64,000 nucleotides of DNA from Planctomycetota bacterium (lineage in GTDB: Bacteria; Planctomycetota; UBA1135), in the NCBI GenBank assembly GCA_021776795.1, contig JAJFFC010000014.1:1-64000 (forward strand). The letters run 5' to 3'. This document shows positions 51,006-60,053 of the stretch, piece after piece; within the stretch, counting starts at the first letter, position 1; each line of letters opens with the position of its first letter. The notes under the pieces were generated by a model that saw only the letters and a program-made list of their open reading frames with translations, was not told the DNA's origin and did no database searches. Both the position numbers and the translations under genes were made by a program.

Positions 51006-52189
51006 CCCTCGACCCCGCCACTCAGATTCGTCGCTTTACTAGTGACATCATCGACGAAGCCCGCCTGGAGAAACTCCTCGGCGAGGCCCAACGCCCGTTG
51101 CGCGTGAAGTTTGGGATTGACCCTACCTTTACCGACGTCCACCTGGGGCATGGCGTGCCGATGCGGCTGTTGCGGCGCTTTCAGCTGCTTGGTCATTTGC
51201 CGGTTTTGATTATTGGCGATGGCACCGCGCGTTTGGGTGACCCCACCGGCCGCAACGACCAGCGCCCGCCTTTGTCGGTGGAAGAGGTTGCGCACAATGC
51301 CGCAACCTACCTGGAGCAGATTGGCAATTTGCTCGATCTGGATCCCAAGTGGTGTGAAGTCCGCCACAACAGCGAGTGGTTTGGCACCATGGATTTCTTC
51401 GATGCCCTCAAGTTGGCCTCGGAAGGAACCGCCGCCCGTTTGTTGGAGCGCGATGACTTCCGCAAGCGTATGGATGCGCAGCTTCCGGTCCACATGCATG
51501 AAATGATGTACCCGCTCATGCAAGGTTGGGATTCCGTGATGGTCGAGTCCGATATTGAGATCGGCGGTAATGACCAGCTGTTCAATCTGCATATGGGGCG
51601 GCAACTGCAGGAACGTCATGGCCAAGCACCGCAAGTGTGCTTGACCACGCCATTGTTGCTGGGCACTGACGGCCGCAAAATGTCCAAGAGTTACGGCAAT
51701 CATGTCGGGCTCAATGCCACTGCCGAAGAGATGTACGGCAAAGTCATGAGCCTCAGCGATGAGGGCATGGCCGATTGGTTCCGCCTCGCGACTGATTTAG
51801 AAGAAGCGGAATGCCAAAAACTTCTCGCGGGGCACCCGCGCCAGGCGAAGGATCGACTGGCGCGCCTGGTGACGGCACAAATTCATTCGGAAGAAGCTGC
51901 CGAAGCCGCGGCCCAAGAATTCACGCGCCGTTTCCGCGGTGGTGAACTGCCAAGCGATATCCCCGTGTTCCAGCTTGCCGAGCCGAGCTGGTCATTGCCC
52001 AACCTCATGAAAGAGGTGAAGCTGGCGCAAAGCACTTCCGAGGCGCGGCGTTTGATTCAAGGCGGCGGCGTCAAGCTTGACGGTGTCGCTTTGCAAGACG
52101 TCAAGCATGTCATCGAGCTGACTGCTGGTGGCGAAGGCCTGGTGCTTCAGGCAGGCAAGCGCCGTTTTGCGCGCCTGTTCCTGGCTTAG
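51002..52189 (+). CDS. tyrS: Tyrosine-tRNA ligase
   Basis: The 395-aa class I synthetase has KFGIDPTFTDVHLGHGVPM (HIGH-type motif HLGH), the LIIGDGTARLGDPTGRN strand, GGNDQLFNLHMGR, and KMSKS in GTDGRKMSKSYGN. The C-terminus has an S4 RNA-binding domain (TSEARRLIQGGGVKLDGV). The HLGH form and length resemble the TyrZ branch. ATG 51002 overlaps the preceding stop. Confidence 0.94.
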   Translation: MTLDPATQIRRFTSDIIDEARLEKLLGEAQRPLRVKFGIDPTFTDVHLGHGVPMRLLRRFQLLGHLPVLIIGDGTARLGDPTGRNDQRPPLSVEEVAHNAATYLEQIGNLLDLDPKWCEVRHNSEWFGTMDFFDALKLASEGTAARLLERDDFRKRMDAQLPVHMHEMMYPLMQGWDSVMVESDIEIGGNDQLFNLHMGRQLQERHGQAPQVCLTTPLLLGTDGRKMSKSYGNHVGLNATAEEMYGKVMSLSDEGMADWFRLATDLEEAECQKLLAGHPRQAKDRLARLVTAQIHSEEAAEAAAQEFTRRFRGGELPSDIPVFQLAEPSWSLPNLMKEVKLAQSTSEARRLIQGGGVKLDGVALQDVKHVIELTAGGEGLVLQAGKRRFARLFLA

Positions 52190-52190
52190 C

Positions 52191-52216
52191 CCGGATGGCT
52201 CGAGAGCCTATTCCGG
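52191..52216. terminator. Two-way hairpin between tyrS and the sulfatase-like gene
   Basis: CCGGA (52191-52195) pairs with TCCGG (52212-52216), and GGCTC (52197-52201) with GAGCC (52204-52208). It overlaps the stop of the minus-strand gene. Confidence 0.5.
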
Positions 52217-53917
52217 ACAAGGCGCCGGGAAGGGAAGCAAGGGCAGCACATCGGACTTTGTACCCCCGTCTGTGGTCGAAGAGTAGCCTAAGGCATCGAG
52301 GGCGGCGTTCTCCAGTTCGGATCCTTGAGCAGCCAGGCGGTCCTCCAGTGGAGACATCGGCAACTTGCTGGCTTCGCGTTCGGCAGCCTCAAAGGCTTGG
52401 CAGAAGGCAGCCACCGCCTCTTGGAAGCGCGGGTCGGTGGGCTCCAATGGATACAGTTCTTGCGGATCCTCCCTGCGGTCGAAGATCAAGTAAGGCGAGT
52501 TATTGGAACGTCGACGCAGCACTTTGACTCCCTTGGCTTGGTCGGTGCTTGTGGCCTGATCGAAGTTAAACTGGCGCACCACGCTGTAACGAGAGTTTCG
52601 CCAGCCATCTCGAATATTCAAGCTGCGACTCTTGCGGTGGCCTCCGCTGTAAATCCTTTGGAAGGCGTTGCGCCCGCCACTTTCACTGCCATCGACCAGG
52701 CCGCGTAAACTTATGCCTTCGGCTTCGGCAAGTTGCCGGTGCGCGAGTCCGCCGCTGTAATCCAACAAGGTCGGAGCGACATCATAAATACGGCTCAATG
52801 CCGCCACGCGTTGGCCTTGATCGGCCTCTCCGGGAACGCGCATGATCATGGGGATGCGGCATTGTTCGGCGAATAGCGTGGAGCGGTGACCAATGCTTTG
52901 GTGATCAAAGAACTCATCGCCGTGGTCACTCACGATCATGATCACGGTGTTCTCCCATAATTCACGCTGCTTCAAGTCAGCGACGAGCTGGCCAATATGG
53001 CGGTCGACCCAGTGAATCTCGGCATCGTAGTTGGCCAAAATGTGTTGGAGGTCGCGGTCGCCAATTTGCCGTTTATAGGGTGGGTTGGCATCCATCACCC
53101 GAGGGTCGAAATACCAATTGGCGCCATCAAAGGGACCGGCGTAATCGGGGTCAAAGGTTTGCGCTAGGGCAGGATCCATACTCCACGGAATGTGGTCGTA
53201 ATGGGCGTCAAAGAAATGCAGGAACAGAAAGAAGGGATCGTCTTCACTGTCGTCAAGGAACTCTTTGCCCAAGGCTTCGATTTTGGGCGAGGTAATGTCC
53301 CAGTGGGAAATCCGGTCGCGCATGCGAATGACATCTTGCTCGGTCATCGGCTTCTTCCCGGCGTCCACCAATGCCTGATTTTGCTGCTTCACCTCTTCGG
53401 CAAACTGTTCCATCGAGAGCATGCCCGATTGGTACACGTCATAGCCGCGAGCAAAGCCGTATTTCCCATCGAGGTAAGGGCCCGAAAAGAAGCCACCCGT
53501 GCGATAGCCGCGGTCCTGGAATGCTTCGGCGAGGGTGGTGCGCAGGGGATCGAGTTGAAATTCATCAATCTCCACCCCGTGGCTGCGATCGGAAAGCCCG
53601 GTCATTAAACTCATATGCGAAGGCAAGGTCCAAGAAGTGGTGGTCCAAGCATCTTCAAACACCACGCCCTCTTGGGCAATGGCATCTAGGGTAGGTGTTA
53701 CGGGTACTTCTGGTGCATAGCGGGCATTGTGCCCATACACACCAACCCTGTCGCGGCGCAAACTGTCGATGGAAATCAGAACTACATTGCGCTGTGGGCT
53801 TAGGGGCTCACTTGGGCCTGTTGCTTCGGAGTCACCTTGGGGTGTTTCTTGGCCACACGCAGCCAGAAATAGCAGGGCGGTTCCTGTGAACAGGATGGAA
53901 ATCAGGTGCCGGGTCAT
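52208..53917 (-). CDS. Sulfatase-like lipoprotein with Thr at the nucleophile position
   Basis: The 569-aa protein has a lipobox (LLFLAAC, Cys21), then a sulfatase/alkaline phosphatase superfamily domain: NVVLISIDSLRRDRVGVYG, the active-site segment WTLPSHMSLMTG and MIVSDHGDEFFDH. The nucleophile position holds Thr (about T97) rather than the Cys/Ser of formylglycine sulfatases, and P-S-H follows instead of P-x-R. It may hydrolyse phosphate esters instead of sulfates. ATG 53917 is chosen over TTG 53923. It follows the DUF1573 lipoprotein by 6 nt. Confidence 0.75.
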   Translation of the reverse strand: MTRHLISILFTGTALLFLAACGQETPQGDSEATGPSEPLSPQRNVVLISIDSLRRDRVGVYGHNARYAPEVPVTPTLDAIAQEGVVFEDAWTTTSWTLPSHMSLMTGLSDRSHGVEIDEFQLDPLRTTLAEAFQDRGYRTGGFFSGPYLDGKYGFARGYDVYQSGMLSMEQFAEEVKQQNQALVDAGKKPMTEQDVIRMRDRISHWDITSPKIEALGKEFLDDSEDDPFFLFLHFFDAHYDHIPWSMDPALAQTFDPDYAGPFDGANWYFDPRVMDANPPYKRQIGDRDLQHILANYDAEIHWVDRHIGQLVADLKQRELWENTVIMIVSDHGDEFFDHQSIGHRSTLFAEQCRIPMIMRVPGEADQGQRVAALSRIYDVAPTLLDYSGGLAHRQLAEAEGISLRGLVDGSESGGRNAFQRIYSGGHRKSRSLNIRDGWRNSRYSVVRQFNFDQATSTDQAKGVKVLRRRSNNSPYLIFDRREDPQELYPLEPTDPRFQEAVAAFCQAFEAAEREASKLPMSPLEDRLAAQGSELENAALDALGYSSTTDGGTKSDVLPLLPFPAPCPE

Positions 53918-53923
53918 GATCAA

Positions 53924-55018
53924 TTAGGGGTCTTGGCGGCGCTTGAGGACACTCAATGGCACCCGGATTTCCGGCTGCTCTTCTTCATCGGTCATGATGA
54001 GTAAATCCTGGTGCAAGGATTCTTTGGGTGCCTCTCCGGTCCAGGCGAAGCGCAGGACCTTTCTTTGTGGATCGAGAGATTCTTCGCCAAGAAACTCGAG
54101 TCCTTCAGGAAGTTCGCCCAGGCTGATCTTGCCCAGGTCTTTGCCGGCTGCGCGTTGCACGACATGGATTTCTGCATGGTTGCGCCCGCGGTCCGGGTCA
54201 AACATCACCCGAGTCGGGGAAACGAAAAGGTTAGGTACTGCGCGTCCTTGCACCGCAAACTTGATTGGTGGTGCTCCCTGCAGATTGGTGTGGAAGCTAA
54301 AGTCTTTGCGGAAGGGGCCTTCGGGTAACTCAGGAGGGGCGGTGAAGGTCAGTTGATAACTCTGCCGCACCGAATCTGGATCGCTGACCTTTTTGCTTTT
54401 TACGGTCCAGCCATCGACTTCGGTGTCGACGTCGACCACGAAGTCATAGGTGTCATGCGACACCACCAAAACAAATCCGGAGGGGCGCTCGCGCAGGCCA
54501 ACCTCGCCAAAATCGGTCATCCACGGCTCGACCTGGAAGGGGGTCCAGATGTCTGCGCCCCATTGCAGGGTCAGTCCTGGTCCCTCCGCCAACACGACCG
54601 GCACCGAACCTACCTTGCGCGAGGTTGGTTGGCGGTAACGAGAGGTATCAAGAGTGAAGACGACCTCGGCAACCTCGCCAGGTGCCAAAGTCAGGGCGAG
54701 CCGACCGCCATCGAGCCGGCGTGATGCTTCCGCACCTTGACGCCCGGGCAAGCGCAGCTCCGCCGAAGCGCAGCTGCAGGAAAAAGGACCAATCCGGGTA
54801 ATGCTCTGGGCCTTGTCGCCAATATTTTCGATGCGGAAAGTGCCCGTGGCTCGCTCGCCAAAGGTGACCGCGCCCAAATCTAGAAAATCGGGGGAGATGG
54901 CAAGGGGCGCATCTTGGGCAACCGCGACCGATTGCTTCGAGCAAGCGGACGTTGCCAGGAAGGCGAGCAAAAGCGGACTGAGCAGGCCGAATCGGCGCAA
55001 TGGTCGTGGAGCCATCAT
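53924..55018 (-). CDS. DUF1573-type lipoprotein
   Basis: The 364-aa protein has a lipoprotein signal ([18 protein letters not shown]) and then an Ig/ASPM-like domain with [16 protein letters not shown] and IENIG, ending in the Cys motif FSCSCASA that resembles the CGC of DUF1573. Two further beta-sandwich segments follow. Function is unknown; the fold suggests a structural or binding role. It starts at ATG 55018, 9 nt after TAGGAT, and is in an operon with the sulfatase-like gene. Confidence 0.65.
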   Translation of the reverse strand: MMAPRPLRRFGLLSPLLLAFLATSACSKQSVAVAQDAPLAISPDFLDLGAVTFGERATGTFRIENIGDKAQSITRIGPFSCSCASAELRLPGRQGAEASRRLDGGRLALTLAPGEVAEVVFTLDTSRYRQPTSRKVGSVPVVLAEGPGLTLQWGADIWTPFQVEPWMTDFGEVGLRERPSGFVLVVSHDTYDFVVDVDTEVDGWTVKSKKVSDPDSVRQSYQLTFTAPPELPEGPFRKDFSFHTNLQGAPPIKFAVQGRAVPNLFVSPTRVMFDPDRGRNHAEIHVVQRAAGKDLGKISLGELPEGLEFLGEESLDPQRKVLRFAWTGEAPKESLHQDLLIMTDEEEQPEIRVPLSVLKRRQDP

Positions 55019-55026
55019 CACGGCTC

Positions 55027-55033
55027 TATCCTA
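55027..55033. promoter_or_regulatory. Shared -10-like TATCCTA between divergent genes
   Basis: TATCCT reads toward glyA on the plus strand (ATG 55069, 36 nt away) and TAGGAT toward the DUF1573 gene on the minus strand (ATG 9 nt away). The same heptamer lies between gmhB and the LOG gene at 41159-41165. Confidence 0.4.
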
Positions 55034-55068
55034 TCCGTCCGCGTCCGTTACGACCTACCCCCTTCGCC

Positions 55069-56346
55069 ATGCCTAGCTCCATTACCTCTGCCCACGCCTT
55101 TCCAGCCGTCCAAGCACAAGATCCCGCAGTGGCTGCCCTCCTTGCCGGAGAGGGGCAGCGCGAGGAGAACGGGATTGAACTCATTGCCAGTGAAAACCAG
55201 ACCAGTGTGGCGGTGATGGAGGCCATGGGCTCCACCCTCACCAATAAGTACGCCGAGGGCTATCCCGGGCGCAGGTATTACGGAGGGTGCGAGGTCGTCG
55301 ACCAGGTCGAGAACTTGGCGAAAGATAGGCTCAAGGAATTGTTCCAGGCCTACGGTGCTAATGTCCAATGCTCGAGCGGATCACAGGCCAACCAGGCGGC
55401 TCTGTTGGCCTTGCTTGATCCGGGCGACACCGTGTTGGCGATGGATCTCAATCACGGTGGGCACCTCACGCATGGTCACCCCAAGAATGCCTCCGGCGTA
55501 TTCTATGACTTCCATCATTACCAAGTGCGGGAAGACAACGAGCGAATTGATTACGACGCGATTCGTGAGCAAGCCCTAGCGCTGAGGCCCAAACTAATCT
55601 TGGCTGGGGCGAGTGCCTACAGTCGCACAATTGATTTTGCGCGTTTCGCCGAAATCGCGCGCGAGGTCGATGCTCACTTCATGGTCGACATGGCTCACAT
55701 TGCCGGTCTCGTTGCCGCTGGTTTGCACCCTTCGCCGGTGCCACATGCCGATGTCTGCACGATGACCACGCATAAGACTTTGCGTGGGCCGCGCGGCGGT
55801 GCGATTGTCGCCACCAAAGAGTGGATCAAGCAAATCAACTCGGCCGTCTTCCCCGGCATTCAGGGTGGACCCTTAATGCATGCCGTTGCCGCAAAGGCGA
55901 TTGCCTTTGGCGAGGCGCTGACTCCCGCCTTCCGCGAATATCAGCAGCAAGTTCTCGACAATGCCCAGGCCTTGGCCAAGGGCTTGCAAACCCGGGGTTA
56001 TCGCTTGGTTTCCGATGGCACCGACAATCACCTCATGATGGTGGACTTGCGTGGCCCCGATGGTCCTGGCATTACCGGCGCTCTTGCAGAAAGCGCATTG
56101 CAGGAAGCCGGGATCACCGTGAACAAGAACTTGATTCCCTTTGACCCAGAGAAACCGATGCTCACCTCCGGGATTCGCCTCGGTTCACCTGCAGTCACAA
56201 GCCGTGGCTTTGGCGAGGAAGAGATGGAGCAAGTGGCGGCTTGGATTGACCGCGTGTTACGGGCGCCAGAAAACGAAGAAGTGCTTCGCCATGTCCGCGA
56301 AGAGGTGCGCTCTCTGAGCGCGCGCTTCCCGATTTACCCCGCTTAA
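55069..56346 (+). CDS. glyA: Serine hydroxymethyltransferase
   Basis: GlyA interconverts serine and glycine while charging tetrahydrofolate. The 425-aa PLP enzyme has [52 protein letters not shown] and the lysine motif [15 protein letters not shown] 55069 gives family length. Its stop overlaps the mtnA stop by 4 bp (TTAA). Confidence 0.95.
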   Translation: MPSSITSAHAFPAVQAQDPAVAALLAGEGQREENGIELIASENQTSVAVMEAMGSTLTNKYAEGYPGRRYYGGCEVVDQVENLAKDRLKELFQAYGANVQCSSGSQANQAALLALLDPGDTVLAMDLNHGGHLTHGHPKNASGVFYDFHHYQVREDNERIDYDAIREQALALRPKLILAGASAYSRTIDFARFAEIAREVDAHFMVDMAHIAGLVAAGLHPSPVPHADVCTMTTHKTLRGPRGGAIVATKEWIKQINSAVFPGIQGGPLMHAVAAKAIAFGEALTPAFREYQQQVLDNAQALAKGLQTRGYRLVSDGTDNHLMMVDLRGPDGPGITGALAESALQEAGITVNKNLIPFDPEKPMLTSGIRLGSPAVTSRGFGEEEMEQVAAWIDRVLRAPENEEVLRHVREEVRSLSARFPIYPA

Positions 56347-57413
56347 GCGCGGAGCCTAGCCACTTTTTGCGCCCAGGATTTCGAGCCTGGTTGGTAAACG
56401 GCATCTTCCAAAACGATTCCCGTGACCAAGTCGGCTGGGGTGACGTCAAAGGCAGGGTGATGCGCCAGAGCGCCATTTGCGCCATCTGCGCCGAGCAGCT
56501 CGGTCGCGCTGCGTTGTTCAATCGGAATCAAGTTTCCCTCGGCGCAAGTCGCGTCGACTGTGGTCGCGGGTGCGAGTACATAAAACGGAACTTGGTGGCG
56601 AGCGGCGAGCACGGCAAGGGGATAAGTGCCAATCTTGTTGGCGACGTCGCCATTGGCGGCAATCCGATCGGAGCCGACGAACACCACATCGATTTGGCCG
56701 CTGGCCAATAAACTGCCAGCCGCGGAATCCGGAAGTACATGCACGGGGATTCCAGACTGCACCATTTCCCAAGCCGTGAGCCGCGCTCCCTGGCGAAGGG
56801 GTCGGGTTTCATCGGCATAAACCTCAAGCGCCATGCCTCGAGAGGCCGCCAAATGAATGGGCGCCAAGGCAGTGCCGATGCCACCCGTCGCCAGTGCTCC
56901 TGCATTGCAATGCGTCAGAATGCGTTGACCATCTTGGAGCAGAGCAAAGCCTTGCTCACCAAGAGCTTGGCAGCGGTTGCGGTCATCTTGGTGAAAGCCC
57001 TCGGCGGCCGCTTGGAGGGCTGCAATCACGGATTGGGGTTGTTGCCAACTTTCCGCGGACATGTCTTGGGCAGCTCGTAGGACATGATCCAAGCCAACGC
57101 CCAGATTCACCGCCGTCGGCCGCGAACGGCGCAAAGCTTCTGCAAGTTCCTTGGTGGTTTCTAAGGAGAGACGCATGTCCTGGTGGTCTATCACCAGAGT
57201 GCAGGCGTACACCAAGCCATAGGCTGCGGCACAGCCCAAAGCGGGGGCGCCGCGGACAACCATGCGCTGGATGGCGTCAATTAAATCGGGCAAACCCTGT
57301 GGGCGAAACAGGGTTTGCTCCTGAGGTAGCTTGGTTTGGTCCAGGAACCAAAGTCCCTGCTCGTCCCACCCCAGCGTTTCGAAGGAGAGTTGGAGCGCTA
57401 CCGAGGGACTCAT
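56343..57413 (-). CDS. mtnA: S-methyl-5-thioribose-1-phosphate isomerase
   Basis: MtnA converts methylthioribose-1-phosphate to the ribulose form in methionine salvage. The 356-aa protein has [28 protein letters not shown] (catalytic Cys region) and [21 protein letters not shown] (catalytic Asp). It is close to eIF2B-like homologs, but these motifs favour MtnA. It is last in the operon ruvA-purE-mtnA. Confidence 0.9.
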   Translation of the reverse strand: MSPSVALQLSFETLGWDEQGLWFLDQTKLPQEQTLFRPQGLPDLIDAIQRMVVRGAPALGCAAAYGLVYACTLVIDHQDMRLSLETTKELAEALRRSRPTAVNLGVGLDHVLRAAQDMSAESWQQPQSVIAALQAAAEGFHQDDRNRCQALGEQGFALLQDGQRILTHCNAGALATGGIGTALAPIHLAASRGMALEVYADETRPLRQGARLTAWEMVQSGIPVHVLPDSAAGSLLASGQIDVVFVGSDRIAANGDVANKIGTYPLAVLAARHQVPFYVLAPATTVDATCAEGNLIPIEQRSATELLGADGANGALAHHPAFDVTPADLVTGIVLEDAVYQPGSKSWAQKVARLRA

Positions 57414-57416
57414 GAA

Positions 57417-57920
57417 TTAGGCGCGAATCTGCCCCTGCAGTGCGCTGTCCTTTTCCAACACGCGGTCGTGTTGGGTGGTGCGGAAGTTGTCGAGTTTGGC
57501 GGCGATGCCGGCATCGGCAACGCCCAGAATGCGCAGTGCGAGCAGGGCAGCGTTTACGGGGCCACCGCGGCCTACGCCCACCGTGCCGACTGGCACGCCA
57601 CCGGGCATTTGCACCGTGGCGAGGAGGGCGTCGAGACCACCAAGTGGTGGGTTGTCGAGCGGAATGCCGATGACAGGAAGGGAGGTATGCGCGGAGATCA
57701 CACCAGCGAGGTGGGCAGCGCCACCAGCTGCGCAGAGGAGAACCTCAACGCCACGCTCGCGAGCGCCTTCGGCAAAGGCACAGGCCTCGGCAGGGGTGCG
57801 GTGTGCGCTCAACACACGAACCTCGGGCTCGATGTCGAAGTCGCGGAGGGTGGTCAGCACGGGCTCAAGACGAGGGAAGTCCGAATCGGAACCCATGAGC
57901 AAAGCAATGCGGGCAGTCAT
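57417..57920 (-). CDS. purE: 5-(carboxyamino)imidazole ribonucleotide mutase
   Basis: The 167-aa protein has MGSDSDFP, VLSAHRTP and AAGGAAHLAGVISAHT, with PVIGIPLDN, as in PurE. It carries out the carboxylation step of purine synthesis; the class (I or II) is not certain because purK is not adjacent. Its ATG overlaps the ruvA stop and mtnA follows 3 nt after its stop. Confidence 0.93.
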   Translation of the reverse strand: MTARIALLMGSDSDFPRLEPVLTTLRDFDIEPEVRVLSAHRTPAEACAFAEGARERGVEVLLCAAGGAAHLAGVISAHTSLPVIGIPLDNPPLGGLDALLATVQMPGGVPVGTVGVGRGGPVNAALLALRILGVADAGIAAKLDNFRTTQHDRVLEKDSALQGQIRA

Positions 57921-58519
57921 GATGTAGGGCGTAAGGCGTGTCGAAGGAGATCTTGAAAATCGGTCTCGGCGCCAAGGGCGTCCAAGGTTTGGCTAGCTTT
58001 GCGAGCGGCTTCCGCAGGGGAGTGTCCGAGTTCGCAGAGCACTTGTGCCAGATCGGTTTCCGGGCCGGAGTCTGGAGAAGTGCTTGAGGAGCGAGAAGCT
58101 CCCGTGGCGCCAGGAAGTAGGTCTTGAAGATGGTCGCGAAGCTCCACGACTAGGCGCTCGGCGGTTTTTTTGCCAACACCTTTCAGTTTAATCAGGGCGG
58201 CAGTGTCGGCGTCGAGGATGGCGCGCATCATGTCTTCTGGGGGCAGGGAACCCAAAAGTGTTAAGGCAGATTGCGGACCAATTCCATTGACTTGCAACAA
58301 TCTTCGAAATAACGAACGCTCGAGGATGCTGGCGAATCCAAAAAGAGACTGCGCGTGTTCACTCACAGAGTGATGCACGCGCAGTTTGACGATTTGATTG
58401 AGTTCTAGACTGGCTTGGCAGCTAGGTGTGACCTGCAAGGCAAAGCCAATGCCGCCTACCGCGAGCACCACTTGGCCTGCGCCGAGCTCGGCGACCGTTC
58501 CTTCGAGGAAGTCGTACAC
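57917..58519 (-). CDS. ruvA: Holliday junction branch migration protein RuvA
   Basis: The 200-aa protein has an OB domain (MYDFLEGTVAELG), two HhH motifs (VNGIGPQSALTLL and LKGVGKKTAERLVVEL) and a C-terminal three-helix domain (QVLCELGHSPAEAARKA) that contacts RuvB. GTG 58519 is the start. ruvB and ruvC are not nearby. Confidence 0.93.
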   Translation of the reverse strand: MYDFLEGTVAELGAGQVVLAVGGIGFALQVTPSCQASLELNQIVKLRVHHSVSEHAQSLFGFASILERSLFRRLLQVNGIGPQSALTLLGSLPPEDMMRAILDADTAALIKLKGVGKKTAERLVVELRDHLQDLLPGATGASRSSSTSPDSGPETDLAQVLCELGHSPAEAARKASQTLDALGAETDFQDLLRHALRPTS

Positions 58520-58542
58520 CTGAGCGTGCGGCTAGAGTCGAA

Positions 58543-59937
58543 CTAGAGGGAAGCGTTGTTGTCTTCAGGCATGTCGCCGGAATACTCCTCACCACGACCG
58601 CTGCGCAAACGCAAACCAAACTCTTCGAGCTTGTTCTGCAGTTCGTTCAAGGAAGTGATGCCGAAGTTTGGCATGCCAAGAAGGTCTTCTTCGCTGTAGA
58701 GCAAGATGTCGCCAACGCGCTGCAGGTTGAGACGTTCGACCAAGGCGCGGTGACAACGCACCGACAGGTTGAGCGTGCTGATTTGCAGTTCAAGGGCTTC
58801 CTTCTGCTCTTCCGAAAGCGGGCCCAGCCACGCCAGTTCGGTTTCGAGGTTCACCGACTTCACGGCGTCGAACTCTTCGGGAATGATGAAGCTGCCATCT
58901 TCGCGGCGCATGCCGAGGCGCAGGCCCTTCAGCACCAACAGGCGCTTGATTTCATTCAGAGAGGTTTCGCCAAAGTTCTTGAACTCAAGCAACTCGGCTT
59001 CGGTGTGCGACACCAACTCGCCGAGGGCGCGGATGTCCATATTGGTCAGGCAGTTGCGCGCCCGCACCGACAACTCAAAGTCGGTGATTGGGGTGCGCAA
59101 GACCTTCATCAACTGGTCTTCCTTCATCTCGAGGTTCTCGTCGTAGAACATGTCGAGAGAATCATGCGCGTCGTGGAAGTACATCCTGGCAACGGCATTG
59201 CCTGGGTCGCGCCGCAAGACAGCGCCGAAGCAACCGCAGGCGCGTTCGAAGTCGTTGCGATCTTCGTACAAGACGCCGAGGTTGATCAAAGCCGAAACCG
59301 GAATCGGGCGGCGATCCAGAAAGGCTTCGTATTCGCGGATTGCGGTGGCGTCGTCACCGTGAAGGTCGGCGCGGAAGGCAATGCGGAAACGAGCGCCATC
59401 GTGATTCGGCTCGAGCTCCAAGGCGCGGCGGAAGCACTTCACTGCTTCGGCGTAGTCGCCATCGAGCTCAGCGCTGCGACCTTCAAAGAAGGCTTGGTCA
59501 GATTCGGTGAGTTTGGCTTTCGGAAGAGCCTTGCGGAAGGCGTCGTCTTGTTGGTCGGCAAGCAAAGCTTGCAAAGCAACGGCAGCTAAAGCTGGGTCAT
59601 TCGAGCTTGCCGCGCTGGCCAAGGTCGCAGCCGAAGCGGCGTGGCGGCCGAGCTCTAGCTCGCTCGATCCTTGAATGAACAAGGAAAGGTCATCTTCGCC
59701 TTCGACAAACTCGAGGGCTTTGGCGTATTCGCCAATCAACCAACTACCGGCAGAAGCCAGCGGGGCATTGTTGCCTTCGCGTGCTTCCATCACAGCAGAC
59801 TCGAACTTATCTGCGCTAGCACTGTCGGCGAGAAAACGCGCGCGTGCTTGCAGCAGTTCGAGTGGCGAGGACGGGGGCGCAGCAAAAAAAGCTGCAGGGT
59901 CGGCGGCAGGTGCCGCTGGGGCTTCCGTAGGACTCAT
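58543..59937 (-). CDS. TPR protein with two RNA polymerase alpha-CTD-like domains
   Basis: The 464-aa product (from ATG 59937) has a Pro/Ala-rich N-terminus, TPR-like repeats (about 100-270; AFFEGRSAELDGDYAEAVKC, ALINLGVLYEDRNDFERA), then two alpha-CTD-like modules: about 283-345 (ELSVRARNCLTNMDIRALGE, NFGETSLNEIK) and about 387-445 (LNLSVRCHRALVERLN, NFGITSLNELQ). Module 1 keeps the DNA-contact residues equivalent to Arg265, Asn268, Cys269, Gly296 and Ser299 of E. coli alpha; module 2 keeps Arg265 and the Gly/Ser but not the Asn/Cys. It may bind UP-like DNA or transcription factors. ATG 59937 has TAGACC 8 nt upstream; ATG 59985 is an alternative. Confidence 0.8.
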   Translation of the reverse strand: MSPTEAPAAPAADPAAFFAAPPSSPLELLQARARFLADSASADKFESAVMEAREGNNAPLASAGSWLIGEYAKALEFVEGEDDLSLFIQGSSELELGRHAASAATLASAASSNDPALAAVALQALLADQQDDAFRKALPKAKLTESDQAFFEGRSAELDGDYAEAVKCFRRALELEPNHDGARFRIAFRADLHGDDATAIREYEAFLDRRPIPVSALINLGVLYEDRNDFERACGCFGAVLRRDPGNAVARMYFHDAHDSLDMFYDENLEMKEDQLMKVLRTPITDFELSVRARNCLTNMDIRALGELVSHTEAELLEFKNFGETSLNEIKRLLVLKGLRLGMRREDGSFIIPEEFDAVKSVNLETELAWLGPLSEEQKEALELQISTLNLSVRCHRALVERLNLQRVGDILLYSEEDLLGMPNFGITSLNELQNKLEEFGLRLRSGRGEEYSGDMPEDNNASL

Positions 59938-59945
59938 GGGAGGAC

Positions 59946-59951
59946 GGTCTA
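59946..59951 (-). promoter_or_regulatory. -10-like TAGACC before the TPR/alpha-CTD gene
   Basis: Read on the minus strand, TAGACC is 8 nt from the ATG ending at 59937 and favours that start over the earlier one. Confidence 0.35.
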
Positions 59952-60053
59952 CAGGGCGTTGGAACGCACTGGAAAGGCCCGTCATTGTGGCATCGGCGGG
60001 GAAAGCCGTCAAACAGGGTGGTGATGGGGAAGCGCCGACGCCACACTGCCTGT

